A stretch of 64,000 bases of DNA from Taudactylus pleione (GCA_031769625.1 JAUIMM010000534.1:12291001-12355000); one strand, 5' to 3'. Shown: positions 11,365-23,382, counted from the stretch's first letter. Program-made: numbers and translations. Notes: generated from the letters alone by a model not told the origin.

Positions 11365-11875
11365 GGACCTTATTCAGAGGCGGTCGTTATTTGCAAAGCG
11401 GTCGCCCTGAATCAGGGCGGCCACTTGCATACTGAACGGCTGCCTCCTTGGCGATCGTTAAGCTGTGGGTTACCACCCACAGCTTAACGACCGACCAGGT
11501 TGATGATCCCGATGGTGATCACCATCGCGACCGTTGGGGCTTATGACCAGACCCTAAGGTTGGGTCTGGGCACTCGTAAGCCCCAGGGAGCTTTCTGCTC
11601 TGATGGAGCAGGAAGCTCCCCACTGACATCACTGTAGGTGTTCGTAAAGGAACGCCTCCATTTTGGAAACCACCCCCCTGGCCCGCCTACCAAATGGGGG
11701 CAGCTGTCGATTAACATCGACAGTCGCCCCTTTGGTAACGAGCTCGAGAGCAACAGAGTTTCTCTGTCGCTACGGGGCTTGCGCACGCGCAGTGTGGCCG
11801 CTGCATATGCGCAGGCCAAACCATCGAGTCGGTTACGAGTGCATCGGCGCTCGCGACCGACTCTGAATGAGGTCC
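11365..11875. mobile_element. multi-hairpin MITE, older copy (511 bp, TCT duplication)
   Basis: Ends GGACCTTATTCAGAG and CTCTGAATGAGGTCC are inverted and flanked by TCT at 11362-11364 and 11876-11878. The internal hairpin series parallels the 549-bp copies at 46461, 56571 and 58109: GCTGTGGGTTACCACCCACAGC, a GATGGTGATCACCATC-type hairpin, CACTGACATCACT, and CTGTCGATTAACATCGACAG flanked by inverted CCAAATGGGG / CCCCTTTGG. It is a diverged family member. No coding potential. Confidence 0.75.
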
Positions 11876-11878
11876 TCT

Positions 11879-12990
11879 GTCTGACTGCTGAAGCCAGCGG
11901 ATGCAGTGAAATTGGGACTGAAGTGAGTACTCGTCACCAGGGGGGGATGTGGTGGGGAAGGTTAGATTAGAATACAGTGCATCGGTGGCCGTCTTATAGA
12001 AAGTAGGTCCTTCTCCAGGATTTCCCTTGAACTGTGCCTTGCCACACATCAATTACCACGTGTGCTATCTACAGCTTGTGCCCAGGCCTGTTTGAATTTC
12101 ATATATATACATATTTCTGCTCCGCCGGTTCTCAACAGTGCCACTTGCTGCCAGCCTTCAGAATTCTCTCCAATATCACAAGGACAAAGGTATATAAGAA
12201 ACTTTACGCTAGACAGAATTGTAGGCCACCCTTCTGCATTTCCTATTTGAATAGTGGACATTGCAGGGCCTTGAAGGCTCGATAGCAGAGCGTGTACCGT
12301 ATCTGACTGGTGGCATGTGCATGGCAATGAGTGATTTTTTGGCGAGGAGTAAAGGGCAGCCTAGCAGGCCCATCTCTTTTGTGACACGTTCACAACGCCA
12401 ATGTCTCCTTATATACCTAAAAATAGACGAAGGCATAATTTTATAATAAAAATATAATTTTAATATTGGATGTCTGGATGCAAATATATTGCTGTCCTTT
12501 CAGTTGGAGACTGTCACTCTACTCTCATCAAAGGTTGTCTGTGGTACCAGTCTCGACTGAGGAGTCTTCCTGGGAAATAAACTGGACAGGCGATCTACAG
12601 GGAGCATTCTTTCTTAGGAAGGGACCCATTATTTACAAAATTGGGGTGCTATTTTATTGTGTATGGTTCTCATTATAATTTATTCTTTAATGTCTAATAA
12701 ATTATTTGTTACCAGTTATTTATATAGTGCACACATATTCCGCAGCGCTTTTACAATGTATTATTATTGTGCTGACTTCATGATGCCTATTTTTATGTGG
12801 AGGCCTCTTGCTGTAGTCCCATTCGCCTCATTATAAATCTAGCCCTGCGCGCCCCTCTAAGACACTGAATCATTGCTGATGTTGCTAGAAAGCTTACCAT
12901 TGCTTGATATGCTTGCCTTATTACTAAACCACACTGCCTTTTTTAATTTTTGTTCAATTAATAGGTACTTTTTGCTAAATAAAATATCAA
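11879..12990. other. no gene recognised
   Basis: Mixed sequence with only short frames. An ISTAT-like phrase TTTATATAGTGCACACATATTCCGCAGCGCTTTACA (about 12718-12757) is a widespread vertebrate dispersed-repeat motif. No exon with flanking splice sites was recognised. Confidence 0.5.
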
Positions 12991-13557
12991 GAGGCCCATT
13001 TATCATTCAATATTTGAGGCAAAATCCCCGAAAACACACATTTTCGGGGGTTTACCTCAAATACTAAGTATCCCCCGGATGTATGAAGGAGGGACAGCAG
13101 TGGGTACTGTATTTCCGATACCTGCTGCGATCCCTCCATTGCCGCCGGCACCCGCCTCCCCCCTAGGTTTCTAAGGGGGATGCGATGCTGCCAAATGTAC
13201 CAATATCCGGAATGCGAAGCATTCCCGATATTGGCCCCAGCAGCTAACGCCATCTGAAGATAGCGTTAGCTGCTGTAGCCTATGGGGACTTACCGCATGT
13301 CCACTGACAGAGGGATCTCCCAGATCCCTCCGCCGGCAATGGGCGCCGCTCATGTGCACTCCGCGGGACTGCGCATGCGCAGCAGCCCCAAATGCACTCT
13401 GGCCACATCGCAGGAACGGGCTCCTTTCGGAGCCCGTCACCCTGCATGTGCCGGTTAATACATCCAGCTGCTATGATCGCATTTTGCAATGCGATCATGG
13501 GCGGCACTGCATGCCCTGATCGCATTGCAAAATGTGATCATTAATAAATGAGCCCCC
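12991..13557. mobile_element. multi-hairpin MITE of a third family (GGGCYCATTTAT ends)
   Basis: Ends GAGGCCCATTTATCATT and AATAAATGAGCCCC are imperfect inverted repeats. The inside is a chain of hairpins: CCCCGAAAACACACATTTTCGGGG (about 13025-13048), AATATCCGGAATGCG...CATTCCCGATATT (13201-13232), CAGCTAACGCCATCTGAAGATAGCGTTAGCTG (13240-13274), GAGGGATCTCCCAGATCCCTC, CGGGCTCCTTTCGGAGCCCG and TGATCGCATTTTGCAATGCGATCA. Non-coding; the duplication is unclear. Confidence 0.7.
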
Positions 13558-13716
13558 AAGTCTTGAGCTATGGAGCACTAGTTACAGATGTATGAGACAC
13601 TTTTACTAGGGATGGCCATCGACCATCGATGGTTGCTAACCACTGATTGCAACAGATGATTGATGGCTTCACCATCAATGGCTCTCCGTCATCAATGACA
13701 GACTGGATATCATTGG

Positions 13717-13931
13717 CAGAGCCGTAACTAGACTTTTTGGTGCCCTGTGCCAGAAAGAGCATTGGCGCCCCCTCATTTTTCATGAGGAAGGGCCATGGAA
13801 GAGATAGGAGAGGCCAGAAGATGAAATAAGAGGAAGCTACAAGTGAGAATGATAATAAACAGACATTTCACAAGCCCAAACAGCGCCCCCTGCGCGATTG
13901 CACCGGCCGCACTACCCTAGCTACGGCCCTG
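13717..13931. mobile_element. small hAT-like element with near-8-bp duplication
   Basis: Ends CAGAGCCGTAACTAG and CTAGCTACGGCCCTG are inverted. Flanks are ATCATTGG (left) and GTCATTGG (13932-13939), matching at 7 of 8 positions. At 215 bp it is a deletion derivative with no transposase. Confidence 0.7.
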
Positions 13932-13939
13932 GTCATTGG

Positions 13940-14429
13940 CATTACTTAGTCCTTGGGGGCAATGTGCTACAGTGCCCTGTGCCAGCAAGTCTCCCAACCG
14001 GCCGCATAGCCCCCAGACCACCCCCGCAACGCCACAAACAGCCCCTCCCGCTGTGTTTGGGGGCCGATGATGCGATTTTGAGCTGAATCGCATCATCATG
14101 GCCCAGGCGGGGCCACGATGAAGCTGTTACAGTCACGCGCCACTCCAGCGCCATGTCCCCCGCCACTCCAGCGCCATGTCCCCCGCCACACCGCCCCTAT
14201 GATACGCCATGCACCCTGGTATCCTGGAGGAGGCAGCCAGAATGTCTTCAAGTATGTGTAAAACACCTATGGCAGCACTGATGGTTGACCTTTCAATGCC
14301 CCCAACACTCTATTAGCAAAATTTTGTATTGAGGAGACTAATATATGATAAATCCTCTCCAGTCCTGACTCTCGTTCATGCAAAACCGTCTGCCCATGCC
14401 AGATAAGTCTGCTGAGCTGCTCATTAATG
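13940..14429. other. no gene recognised
   Basis: Moderately GC-rich spacer upstream of the TSEN34 CpG block. It includes a direct repeat of CCGCCACTCCAGCGCCATGTC (copies near 14138 and 14161). No exon recognised. Confidence 0.4.
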
Positions 14430-14870
14430 CAGGCAGCACGGGACAAGACTCCCTCCCTCCTCCTACATGAGGCATGAGTCAGTAAGAGGGCGGAGAGAAG
14501 CCATAGTTACATCAGCACTGTGCCTGCTGCATCTCATTCATTGTGGCCTGTGTAGCCCTCCCTGTAACTGCGGCCGGGCAGGAGGAGGAGGGGAGGGCCG
14601 ATGCTGGATCAGTGAGTGTCGTGAGTGAGAGGGCGGAGACAGGCAGAGGACCGCAACAGCCCACATACACATGGAAGCAGCAGCGTGCAGGTCGGAAAGT
14701 CTGCTACAGGGCCAGGCCAGCGCAGCAGCAGGTAACCGGGGTACCACTCATCAACTGGGGGGAGCACGCACTCACTGTGCCGGGCGAGACAGTAACGCTG
14801 CACTGCAGAGAGAAGTGCATGTATGGTGCCGATAGTATCTGTCCTCTTGTAACAAGACCGTAGAATGTAT
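14430..14870 (+). promoter_or_regulatory. CpG-rich block, probable TSEN34 promoter/first exon region
   Basis: This block is clearly richer in G+C and CpG than its AT-rich surroundings, with purine-rich GGAGGAGGAGGGGAGGG tracts, and ends near a good splice donor at 14731. It lies 2.9 kb upstream of the first recognisable TSEN34 coding exon on the same strand. No TATA box is evident. Assignment as promoter is inference from position and composition. Confidence 0.45.
14671..14731 (+). CDS. TSEN34: candidate first coding exon of TSEN34
   Basis: An ATG at 14671 opens a 61-nt frame (M-E-A-A-A-C-R-S...), ending at a CAG/GTAACC donor (GT at 14732-14733) in phase 1. The recognisable TSEN34 exon starts at 17594 after a pyrimidine-rich TTTCCCAAG acceptor and needs exactly one upstream base (G) to make its first codon (G|AT, Asp). 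Joining the two gives an uninterrupted 330-residue protein with a lineage-specific extension of about 24 residues before the part aligning with the human start. The phase match and the CpG-rich setting support it, but one in three random exons would fit and there is no homology in the extension. It may instead be a 5' UTR exon, with the initiator elsewhere. Confidence 0.5.
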
Positions 14871-15059
14871 TACTACATATCGTTGTTCTGCAAAAGTGTG
14901 GCACAGTAGGTTCCCTTGCCACACCAGCAACATCTCTATCTGCTCACACTTTAGTAATTAGCTACAGCTGTCTGAAGTAGCCTGTCTGGGATTAGATTTG
15001 GTCACTCACAATTTTTCAAATTATTTTCTTTTTACCTATTTCTGCTCCTATTGTTTTCT

Positions 15060-15096
<37 letters not shown>

Positions 15097-15937
15097 AAAT
15101 GAAATATACTGTAGTTAATTAAAGCAAATGTATACAGCCATCATGTTTTCTCTGCTGTCTGCATACACTGTTTGGTATATGATTATTGTGGCAGGGAGTC
15201 AACTTGTCTAATGTGGAGCTTTCATTTGGAATGAAAATCACTGCTTTTTAAAATGTTATTAAACTTTTTTGGGGACTTAGATATATTCTATATTTGTTAT
15301 TCATATGATGCATAGGAGCCAAGCATTTATGCAAAAGAGCTGGGGTTGAATTTATTTAGCAGCAAGGTTCTGTTGGAATCTCACAGGATACTCGGCCAGG
15401 GAGCTTACTCTTGTTTTAGCTTGCAGCACATACTGGTGCGAGCACAAAACAAATGAGTTTTCCATACAGCAATAACTTGAAAATCTGCACATCTGTAGAT
15501 CGCATGAGGTTGTGATGAAACCAGGCGGTGAATTAAACCTGTCTCCTAAAGTAATTTCTGTTCACGCACGCATACCGTATAAAAGGCTTTTTTACGGGGA
15601 GATAAAGAACCAACCAATCAGCTTCTATCCTTTTTCAAACACAGCTAGAAGCTGGCTGGTTGGTACCAGTGACATGCGGTGAGGTCAATGACTGGGGATG
15701 CACATATGGAAATCACCCCCTCCCACTCACTGTAACTCTCCCCTCACTACACTAAGCTTCAGTGTCCATTGATTCTCCTACCGGCATCACTGTTTTCTCT
15801 TGCTGCTGACTGAGCTCCAATCTCTAAACACTGCAATGCACTTCCTGGTCACATGACAAATCAAAGATGTCCAGTGCTCAAGGCACGCCCCCTTACTCAG
15901 AGGCATGCCTCTATTAGTGCTCTTTCAGTGTAGCTTC
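14871..15937. other. TSEN34 candidate first intron, 5' part
   Basis: No coding exon. It contains an (ATA)n/poly-A microsatellite at 15058-15099 and a decayed copy of the CAGCCAATCAG foldback MITE at about 15590-15670. Confidence 0.5.
15058..15099. repeat. (ATA)n microsatellite followed by poly-A
   Basis: About nine ATA triplets, then a run of 14 A. Confidence 0.95.
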
Positions 15938-16271
15938 TACCCCTTTCACACTGCCATCAAATAACCCGGGTTACTGCACATGAACGCGCTTTAACCCAGG
16001 TTACTGCACAGTGTGAAAGGGCCCTGTTGAAATAACCTGGGTTGAGCGACCCAGCATTTCATGCTGGGTAACGAGCAGGGTTGAACACTAGTTCAAGCCG
16101 CTTGCGATGCGGTGTGAACCGGCAACCCGGATCGAGGCGATCTCATCTCCAAGCGCCGGCTCAGCGGTGTCATGCCGCCAGTCTCAAAAGGGTCCCAGGC
16201 GGGTCGCACCCGGGTTTCGATGCGTGTATAAATCCCAGGTGCGAACCGCCAATAGCGATGTGAAAGGGGTA
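15938..16271. mobile_element. MITE with TACCCCTTTCACA ends
   Basis: Left TACCCCTTTCACACTG and right GATGTGAAAGGGGTA are inverted. Internal inverted blocks include AACCCGGGTTACTGCACA, repeated with CAGTGTGAAAGGG, and GACCCAGCATTTCATGCTGGGT. 334 bp, non-coding, within the candidate first intron of TSEN34. A distant relative with ACCCGG / CCAGGTC blocks occurs near 28820-29150. Confidence 0.7.
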
Positions 16272-17593
16272 TTAATGACTGGTGTGGCCCCGCCCCCTGC
16301 TCTGCATGCAGTGTCTGACTATACAGAAGTGAGGCTGAGTTGCTGCTGCCTCATCTCTCGTCTCCCTGCAGTCCCAAGGAGCTCCACAACGCTGGTGAGT
16401 GTTAACTATAAAAATGATAAACAAAGATGATGTTTATAATTTATAAATATCTTTGTAGTATTCTAATCATTTTATATCAAATCTCAGAAGTATGTCAGGG
16501 GAGGCTGCCTAGCCTGGCTGCATGTCCCTGGTTGGTACATTATGCCTCCACGGTGTATTTGACAGGTCCATGTTATGAGTTTGGAGCAGATTTACACTTG
16601 GACAAAGCGATTAAAGGAGGCAAACAGTTATTTGTGTGGCATTCAGGAAAAATGCTGCACACTCTTGCATGAAGCACACAAATACTGGCCTTTTTTTTTT
16701 TTTTTTTTTTTTAAATCAGTCTGTGGATTTGAAATGTGCTCTCCTCACACATAGTTTATTAGACACAAAGGGCATGATTCTGAGATAGATGTAATTGCAC
16801 AAATGCAGCTATGTCATTCCATTCATCTAAAATGCTAAAGCTGCAGGAGGCAACTAAAGAAAAGAGACGACTCCTATCACCATCTGCGATCCTAGAGCTG
16901 CGACCAATTGTGGCAATGTTCCCTGGCAATGACCAGCTTACGCAGGCTGGCCGGCTCCTGGCTGCTCGCAAGGCCATGAAGTCTGAATGCAGTCTCTGGC
17001 CTCAGCACTCCCAGAAAACGGGAGTGACACGCCCCCATTTCTGGGACTGCAGGCCCCCCTGCACTGCCCACCCAATGCTTCTGCCTGTCAATCGGGCAGA
17101 GGCTTGGGGGACCTCCGTGCGATCTTGCAGGACCCGTTCTGCACATGTGCAGGCCACTAAATATCGGATTTAGCATACATTTCTGAATCAAGTCCAAAAT
17201 TGCTCCTTCTAGTTGGATTGACTCTTTATTCTAAAAGAAGAGCTAAATGTATGTTGGTATTCTGTTCCCTGTGCAACTTTTATACACTTGTCAAATAGCT
17301 TCATGTTTGTTTTTGTACAGTTTAGAACCTGCCCTACTTTATATCAACACCAATGTTATTTGTGCTCAATCTGAGGTTCTACTGAAAAGTCTTTGGCAGC
17401 AGCATTTAAACACAAGTCATTTGCAAAGGAAGAGTTTATCATTTGTAATAAGTGCGGTGTTGAACGCTCCTGGCACCAGAGATTTGTCCTCCTGCAACTC
17501 TCGGATGTTTAGATGTGTACGTAACATGATTCATCCGTACAACAGATAAAACGCATACACTCCCATATGATAAATTCATTTTTATTTCCCAAG
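16272..17593. other. TSEN34 candidate first intron, 3' part
   Basis: No exon recognised. There is a poly-T run at 16691-16712. A degenerate MITE-like segment spans about 16768-17190 (GGGCATGATTCTGAG ... TTCTGAATCAAGTCC ends). The intron ends with the TTTATTTCCCAAG acceptor before 17594. Confidence 0.45.
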
Positions 17594-20500
17594 ATGGTTC
17601 CAAGATTCTAATCCACCTTCTGGAAGGAAATGCATTTGTGTGGAATGTAGAAGATGCTCGTAAGATCCGGGAGCAGCACGGGCTGGTTGGGAACCTAATA
17701 GGAGCCTTGGTGAGAAAACCGAGACAGAATACACGGCTTGGCCTCCCACTGCAGCTGCTGCCGGAGGAAGCCCGGCTACTGGTAGAAATTGGGGCAGCAA
17801 CTCTTGTTCGCAGCCGTTTGCAGGAAAGTTCATCCCCAAAACATGATGGGTTGCCCATGGTAGGTATAACATAGAGGATGTAATGCCATGCAACTTAGAA
17901 GATGATCCAGTAGTATCAGTACACATTGTTACAGAGCCAGGAAAAATGTCCTCTGTCTGGGGATCAGTTGTCATGGCCATCCAGAATGGAAGTGACGTCA
18001 TGGCCTACTGATTGTGACGTGGAGCTTTTGTACTATTGGCATGGTTGTATGTGTTTTTTCTTCTTATATTGCTTGTGAAAAGTGTAACTAAATAGCCTAA
18101 ATTCCTGTCTTTGTCTTGTTCACACACGCCTCCTGTGACTGGTCAATGGCTGTCCCACTTTCCTAAACCTCTGTACCTCAGACCCTTACAGTGTGAGACT
18201 TTATCTCCACAAGGTAGCCCCGATTTGTATATGGCATTGGCCTGATTATCATTACCAGGCTTTACCTCCTCCAATGCCCTGCAGATATTCTATAACTATC
18301 GGAGTACAAGGACCGCTAGTAATCGGTCATTTCGGCCATACCATAGACGTATAATTTATAGTCAGGACATTATCCTAAATAAAATATCAATGTAGAATAT
18401 TCACTTGAACACATGGGCCTCCAAGAGAAGGGGGCAGTGGGATGGGGCATGGCTATAGAATAGGATTGTCAGAATCTGTCCCAAGATCATTTTTACTTAA
18501 CATTTTTGTTGCGTCTTAATACGGGAAAAAATACTTTTTATTATCGGAGATATTAAGGTGCTTTTGGAATGAATACAAATATTTAACATACTGTACACCT
18601 GCTGTATTATCGTTGGAAAAGCTGCCAATGGTCTATATATGCAAATGTCATAGAGCAGCCTTCAGAAAGAGCCCATTTGGCTTATCGCCTTTAAAAACTG
18701 GATGTATACGATAACGTATACAATTTGAGACCAGGTTAAATGTGGTCTTATTTCCCCTTGCATCGGTTAACTTCTCTACTTCTGTGGAAGTGACTTTGTC
18801 TACATGGGAGTATGTAGTTGCATGTGAGTAGCAACCTGGGGCTTATTTATGAAGGGAAGCTTTTGTAAGCCGCCACTTCACGGCCAGTTGGAGGTTAAAA
18901 TTTAAAACGGCACTCGCGGTCAGTGTAATGCCCGGTGTGCTTTACGTTGACTGCAAGTGGCATTTTAGATTTTAACTTCCAATCCGTAAAATAGTAAATT
19001 AGCCCCTAGTTATGAATTGAGTCCATGAGAGGCAGTCCTATTCAAGTTGTGTTCCCAGACCTACAGCACCCAAACCACACGACAAAATGAAATTAATTGG
19101 ACACCGCTCTAGATCTATTCGTAGTCTATACTTTCTGCTAAAACCAAGTTTTCAAACTCCGTGTGGAATGCTGGAACTCAGAGATTGTATTGCTGGAACT
19201 GTGATGTAAACGTGTTTTTTTTTTTTTGCCAATTTGCTTCTCCAATTTCCATATAGAAACATTACCTGAAATAAGATTTTTTTTTCGAGCTTGAACTACT
19301 CGCCACTCCCAGTAATAGTGTGATGTGTATTTTTTATTTTATTTTGCTAATAGGACATCACAAACGCTTCTACTACTGTAATCGATGAGGACTCTCACAC
19401 CAACGCTGAGGCCTATGCACAATTTCTGCATGATAGCTATAAAGAGCAGCGGCAGCTGGCTCTGCAAGAGAAGCGACGCACCCTTGAGAACTTGGCAGAA
19501 CAGATTGCAGAAGGAAGAAGCAAGAGAAAAAGGCAGCGTGGTGAAAAAGGTGAGGGCAGCACACAATAGTACTTTAAACAATGAAAAGCATTCATATGTT
19601 GGCATGAAAAGTGGAATTATAGTCATATTAGAGCTAGGTTAGAGGCATGCAGAACTTACGTTCACCTGTAAGTTTACATTTAACTGTAATTTGTTTATGA
19701 GTACGTCTCGTGCGTGTTTTTGCACTGGGCATGCAGAGCCGGGCACTGCGCACTGTGGGCAATGTGGCTGAAGGGGTTTAACGGTCCGATAATGAGTCAT
19801 TCGCACAAAGGCGAAGTTCAGAGATGGCGGGTCTATGGAATTGCTGACTGTGCAGAGCTGTACGCACACGTAATTACTACTGTTTTAAGGCGGATCTTTC
19901 ACACCAAGGCTATGGCTGGTATAGGTGTTTACTGATTATGACGACCGCATTGAACCCAGGCATATGGATCAGGGATGTGCGTACAACTTGGCATGTGGCA
20001 GAATATATGCATTTAGTTCCATGCGTAGTGATCATGCTAGGTCCGCCGCAGGGCAGGGCGCCGGACCGTAATAAGAGCACTAGTGTACACTCCTGGAAAT
20101 GGGGCATGGCCATGACAAAATTGTCTTACCCTTAAGATACGCCCCCTTTCATCGCTCTAGGGACGCGCCCAGCACTTACGGACATGCTGGGCTGCCCCCA
20201 AGCTCTCCATTCACTGTCAAATGATGCGGTAAGTGTTGCAACTCAACTTTTTACCCCCGTGGGACACTGCGCCTCATGGGTGAGGATGGCACTCAGCAGG
20301 CTGTTTCAGCAGGGCGCCGCCATAAGGGCAGGGCACATTTTGCTGTTCTGAAATTGGGCACGGCGCCCTGCTAAAAAAAAAAAAGCCAGGTGGGAACGCT
20401 ACATGCGCGCTATGTGGGAGCAATTAAGGCTAACTTGCATTCATCTTAAGTTTGCCATAAGTTATTCAAGTGCACAGCAAGGATATCATGGCCGAAGCTG

Positions 20501-22122
20501 TGTTTTTCTCTGATTTGGTTATTTAGAACAGGATTCTTCCAAATTTGGTCACTATAGCAGCTGCAAAATTTACCCTGGTGACCTGTCTACAGGGGACGTT
20601 CTGTATCTGTCCTGTCCCAGCCACAGGCATTGCATACCCTGGCAGTGTTTATCACTGCGGGGGTGGAGGCACTGGCGAGACAGCCAGTCTGGCAGCAAAT
20701 CAGAATTAATCAGTTGTACTCTGGTAGCAAATCAGACCTTCAGTTCCATGATGCACTGCAGACCTCTTAATCTCCCAAGAGCGAATACACAATATCCACC
20801 CCATGAGACTAAGCTCAGTACCAGACCCAGCTGAAATTGCCAATGTTTTGGATGAAGAAATCTTCGGGAAAATGGTGCTTTTGCTGTTCCCAGAGATATG
20901 CTCATGTGCAGTAGACTCTGATACAAAGCATACACTGATGTTGTTTTTATTCCACCATGTGTTTTCCCGGTATCACTTGTGAGCAATTGAAGCTAAGTAG
21001 GGTACATTTTAGTACTGATTCCCAGGACCTTGGTGAAGACCTCTATTGCAAAACAGCTAAACCCTGACTGACTCATTGTAGGGATGAGTTGATAGTAGGC
21101 ATTGTAGCTGGGAAACCTGCCAGCTACAAACCAACAGGACTATTTATCCCAGGAGCCTATCACTGGCTTTTATTTTCTCAAGTAATAGCATAGTATGTGG
21201 CATAGGTAGAACAGTAACTTAGTGGCCCGTTTGGTGCCTTTCTGGAAAATGAGGAACAATTGGCTTCTATTCCAAAGCTAGGCAACAAGACTAGCTCTAC
21301 GTTTCATGACTTCATCTGGCTATTTGTAAATGGCCAACTGCCTTAGACTGGTAGAAGACAACATACAGCTGCTTCAAAGTGGACTGTTACAATAGAAAGG
21401 TTTAATAAAAGTTGTATAACACAATTATAATATTCACAGAGGAGCCGATTGGGTCATCTTCTCAGGGACCTATTACAGAGTTTCAAGACCTAGAGAAGAC
21501 CTTTAATTTCCCGGAAGAAGCAATGATGGTGCAGATTCCAACAGCTCGAACACCTCTTGGAAACGTAGAGGAGGTGGATTTACATCAAGTCTCCTCAGAC
21601 TGGCCGTACACAGGCCAGAAGAACCATGACTTGCGCTACAAGGTTTTCCGGGACCTTTGGCAGAAAGGCTACTTCCTCACCAGCGGCAGCAAGTTCGGAG
21701 GGGACTTTCTCATTTACCCAGGTATCATTATCATTGATTCACAACTGTCATAGGGATGTCAAACAATAGCATTTGTGATTGGGCCATTTATGAAATGTGT
21801 TTTGATTTGGGATTGTACATGTAAAACCACAGCTGATTGGTTTTGTGGTGCATTCTATATGTATTTTTGGTAATGTTATTTTTTTTTTAAACCATTTCTA
21901 TTAATCTATGATTTCTATCTTTTAAATCCTACAGCAGATCCCATGCGCTTCCATGCACATTACATTGCCATTTGTTTTCCACACGGTGAGGAAATTGCAC
22001 TGAGTGACATCATCACTGTGGGACGTTTGGGCACAAATGTCAAGAAGACAGTGCTGCTGTGCTCTTCTAACCTGGAGGGAAGTGTGACGTACACATCTTT
22101 GCAGTGGTCGGGGTTGCAATGA
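17594..22122 (+). CDS. TSEN34: tRNA-splicing endonuclease subunit Sen34 (spliced gene, main coding exons)
   Basis: TSEN34 is a catalytic subunit of the nuclear TSEN complex, which cuts introns out of pre-tRNAs (the Y-H-K subunit, responsible for the 3' splice site). Exons seen: 17594-17859, 19354-19549, 21440-21721 and 21935-22122 (TGA at 22120-22122). All have AG/GT borders and phases that join without a break. Recognisable blocks are an N-terminal domain containing RQNTRLGLP and LLPEEARLLVEIGA, a charged linker in the second exon (EKRRTLENLAEQIAEGRSK), and a C-terminal endonuclease domain with RYKVFRDLW, GYFL, KFGGDFLIYP, RFHAHYIA and GRLGTNVKKT. The predicted triad is Tyr in FLIYP, His in RFHAH and Lys in NVKKT; the Tyr-His and His-Lys spacings are 8 and 31, as I recall for the human protein. 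From the region aligning with the human initiator onward there are about 306 residues (human 310). No in-frame ATG lies at the start of the 17594 exon, so the initiator must be in an upstream exon. The last intron has a tandem NAGNAG acceptor. Confidence 0.93.
18838..19006. mobile_element. 169-bp palindromic MITE in TSEN34 intron
   Basis: Inverted ends GGGGCTTATTTATGAAG and ATAGTAAATTAGCCCC, with inner arms TTGGAGGTTAAAATTTAAAA / TTTTAGATTTTAACTTCCAA and GGCACTCGCGGTCA / TGACTGCAAGTGGC-like. Non-coding, sits in the intron after the 17594 exon. Confidence 0.7.
19550..21439. other. TSEN34 intron with dispersed repeats
   Basis: No exon apart from the flanking ones. The part 19690-20400 contains CGCCGC/GGGCGC-rich inverted segments (GCAGGGCAGGGCGCC ... 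GGGCACGGCGCCCTGC) consistent with a decayed transposon. The remainder is AT-rich. Confidence 0.45.
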
Positions 22123-23201
22123 AAAACTAGCACTCGCTGTTTGTCTAAGAAATCTGCACTTTGTGTTCATGTCTGTCACGCTGTTCCATAGGAAATACAG
22201 AATACAATGTGGACTACAAATGCATTCAGAACTAAGGACAATATTTATGTGATCTTATTGGTTAATGTTTTGTTGTGCGGGAGAAGGTGTAATGACGTCT
22301 AAGGGGCCTCTGCTACATTATGGAAGGGATGGAGACGGGAATCCAATGTGCCTGATATGATGAGTTACTGGAGAATGGGAATATATATGTATATGTTTCT
22401 CACAAATCTACCCTCCCATAAACTTGGAGAGCCTAAATCCAAAGAAGACATTGCAAAACAAAAAATATTTGATGCCTTATTATTAGAATTGTTCAACCAG
22501 CTGCCATTATGTGGTGCTCATTCAGAGTAATGTTTCTTTTGCTTTAAGAGGAGGTTGCTTTTTTATAGCTAACATTATAAGGTTGACTCCCATATTAAAA
22601 CTCTGTTAACAGGAAGAAATGTTATCATACAGGGGGAGATGTATAAAGGGGGGGGTGGGGGGACAGTTAAGTGCTGCAGTTACTGCCTTCCTGCATGTTG
22701 TAATGCAGGGAAGCGAGCAGAATGATAGGATGACAGGGGCGCTGTCATTATCTGCACTTCTATCTTCAAGATAGGGTGCCAATGTGCAGGCAGACGCATG
22801 GTGAGTGGCACTGACCATTTCGACAGCTGGAGGGGGGGGGGGGGGGGGGGGGGTGGATGGATGGCTTTCCGACAATGTTTTTAATGCCATTGATGAAACT
22901 GCTGCATATTTTTTTTTTTATTATACTGAATTATATTAAATTTAACTTTTTTTTTTTTTTATCTCTTAATCAATGACTTAGCAGGTGCCCTAGAAGCTAT
23001 TGATATCCTTAGTGGACACTTAGCCAGGTGTAGGCAACATTTTTCTCTCTGCGTTCATTATGTCCAACATTACACGTCAAACAGAATTTCCAGATTGCCG
23101 CCACAATTACAAAATATACTTCCATTTAGAAAAGTTGTAGGTGGATATTAAAAATGATGGTGGCTTCCCTGTCCCTCCTTTTCTGCATGGGTGAAGTCTT
23201 A
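22123..23201. other. TSEN34 3' UTR and downstream spacer
   Basis: Presumed 3' UTR follows the TGA at 22122. No AATAAA occurs close by; the first variant hexamer noted is ATTAAA at 22594-22599. A 22-nt G run is at 22832-22853. No further gene. Confidence 0.4.
22832..22853. repeat. poly-G run
   Basis: Twenty-two consecutive G on the + strand; the length may be unreliable in an assembly. Confidence 0.9.
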
Positions 23202-23382
23202 GGGGTCTATTTACTAAGCAGTGTTAGGAGACAGAGTGAAAAGAAAGTGATAAGGTGCCAGCCAGTCAGCTCCTAACTGTCATCTCACAGGCTGTGTTTG
23301 AAAAATGACAGTTGGGAGCTGATTGGCTGGCATCTTATCACTTATCACTCTGTCTCCTAACACTGCTTAGTAAATAGACCAC
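23202..23382. mobile_element. palindromic MITE, relative of 4722-4920
   Basis: GGGGTCTATTTACTAAGCAG at the left and the inverse CTGCTTAGTAAATAGACC at the right, with the GATAAGGTGCCAGCCAGTCAG / CTGATTGGCTGGCATCTTATC arms. It is followed at 23484-23725 by two older, strongly diverged copies of the same type. Confidence 0.8.
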
